Source: Melanocharis versteri (taxonomy: Eukaryota; Chordata; Aves; Passeriformes; Melanocharitidae). From it: 64,000 bases of DNA. Both the position numbers and the translations under genes were made by a program. Position 1 is the first letter of the stretch, and each line of letters starts with the position of its first letter. Location of the stretch: the NCBI GenBank assembly GCA_013397845.1, contig VZTG01001545.1, forward strand, positions 999,885-1,063,884, written 5' to 3'. Shown here in pieces: positions 63,221 to 64,000 of this stretch. Under the pieces are notes generated by a model. The model did no database searches and was not told the origin of the DNA. It was given only the letters and a program-made list of their open reading frames with translations.

Positions 63221-64000
63221 TTCATTTGACCACTACACAGAGGAAAGCCTTCTTCCCTTAACTAAACACATCCTCAAGCAAAAAAAGCATTCCCCCTTGT
63301 AAAGGGAAGGAAATGCCCAGGAAGGAAAATTAAAAATGATTGGACATTATTGGCTATATGAGGCTTTAGGGACGCTGGTGAATATCTTCCTCTTTCCACA
63401 CATGCACACACCATCCCAATCCCATACAGTTTCACCTATTTTTTTACTGCATTTTTACTTGATTATACATATTATTGTCTCATTAACTGCAAACCTTTTC
63501 AGGGCACTGAAAAGGAGAGAGCATTAAAATACACTGAAAAGTCCTGGAGCTCAATTAACACACACCAGGGGGTTCAAGGGGAGGGGAAGGGGGGGTGGGG
63601 GTCAGCTCCAATTATAAAAGGCAAACTTATCTTTTTTTTTTTTTTTTTGTAATATCAGCTAATTAGACTTTGACAACCAATTAGCAGATTTTTAGCTTTG
63701 CTGAGAATCAAGTTAGCACTGAGAAATGAGAAGGCAAGTAAACCAAACACGCAAAATGCTCCTCTTGTACCACAAACAGGCTGTCCTAAAGAAAAAAATA
63801 TGCCCAGGGCCAGATCCTGCTCCTGGATTTATAGCCCTTTCAGCTGGCTGTCATGCCGGTTACTCGCAGGTGTAAATTGAGTGTAGGACTTGGCCTGCAA
63901 ACTTAAACTCACCATAACTCATGCGAACCTACAGCAGAGAAGCGTTCCCCAGCCTCCTTGCAAGGTTACATTTTAACTTTTAATAACCTTTTTTTTTTTC
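63221..64000. other. Non-coding right end
   Basis: This end contains the G4 motif, a T17 tract and a short stretch near 63805-63890 that opens with GGGCCAGATCCTGCTCCTGG, which looks like another ancient dispersed repeat. No exon was recognised. Confidence 0.45.
63568..63601 (+). repeat. G-rich tract with G-quadruplex pattern
   Basis: Five runs of four or more G are separated by loops of 5, 1, 2 and 1 bases (GGGGG-TTCAA-GGGG-A-GGGG-AA-GGGGGGG-T-GGGGG). This satisfies the usual G4 rule with spare runs. It lies on the plus strand, which is the non-transcribed-sense strand for FREM1 (minus). A T17 tract follows at 63632-63648. Confidence 0.85.

Noticed and set aside
1..64000. CRISPR arrays, bacterial operons, tRNA or rRNA genes, and a CER1 or other FREM1-neighbour gene.
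   Set aside because: No spacer-repeat pattern, ribosomal sequence, convincing tRNA cloverleaf or cystine-knot coding exon was seen on either strand. The 76-bp array is a direct tandem repeat without spacers.

Overview
The window looks like a piece of a bird nuclear chromosome. The evidence is seven short, 5'-truncated CR1-type LINE copies that end in the typical 'gattctatgattctatg' family of 3' sequences (or its reverse complement), one older diverged CR1-like copy, a few decayed MIR-like tRNA-derived SINEs, one probable solo LTR, low overall repeat content, and one vertebrate protein-coding exon. Nothing bacterial, viral-replicative or organellar is present. A passerine or other neognath bird is plausible, but I cannot name the species.

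Only one coding segment is convincing: a 249-bp exon on the minus strand (59217-59465). It has a good acceptor and donor, is phase 1 at both ends, and encodes part of a CSPG/NG2-type repeat of the FRAS1/FREM family, most likely FREM1. From known synteny, FREM1 lies with the human 9p gene block that corresponds to bird chromosome Z, so a Z-linked origin is a reasonable inference. I could not recognise a second FREM exon on either side. A weak candidate upstream exon (60808-60988) is listed under findings. The remaining reading frames longer than 60 codons look like chance ORFs; several of the longest overlap GC-rich clusters or repeats.

Layout. 1-7300: non-coding, with a TAA microsatellite, a CpG-rich cluster holding a perfect CRE, and an AT-rich block that looks like a conserved element. 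7308-7737: probable solo LTR. 9.7-14.5 kb: three CR1 copies, an AT-rich 10-bp minisatellite and a MIR-like SINE. 18.5-19.4 kb: a strong CpG island followed by an enhancer-like AT-rich block. 24.0-24.4 kb: four identical 76-bp tandem units abutting an inverted pair of octamer motifs. 32.5-37.8 kb: old CR1 and MIR-like remnants. 39.9-40.5 kb: a second CpG island with TATA boxes and an ATG-initiated frame. 42-52 kb: CR1 copies, a MIR-like SINE, a LINE reverse-transcriptase fossil, and simple repeats. 59.2-59.5 kb: the FREM1 exon. 61.5-63.2 kb: two more CR1 copies. 63.57 kb: a G-quadruplex motif.

Functionally, the window is mostly intronic or intergenic DNA around a FREM-family extracellular-matrix gene. 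The CpG islands and AT-rich blocks are candidate regulatory DNA. I saw no novel multi-gene system. Repeat and regulatory calls rest on recognition by eye, without alignment to any library.
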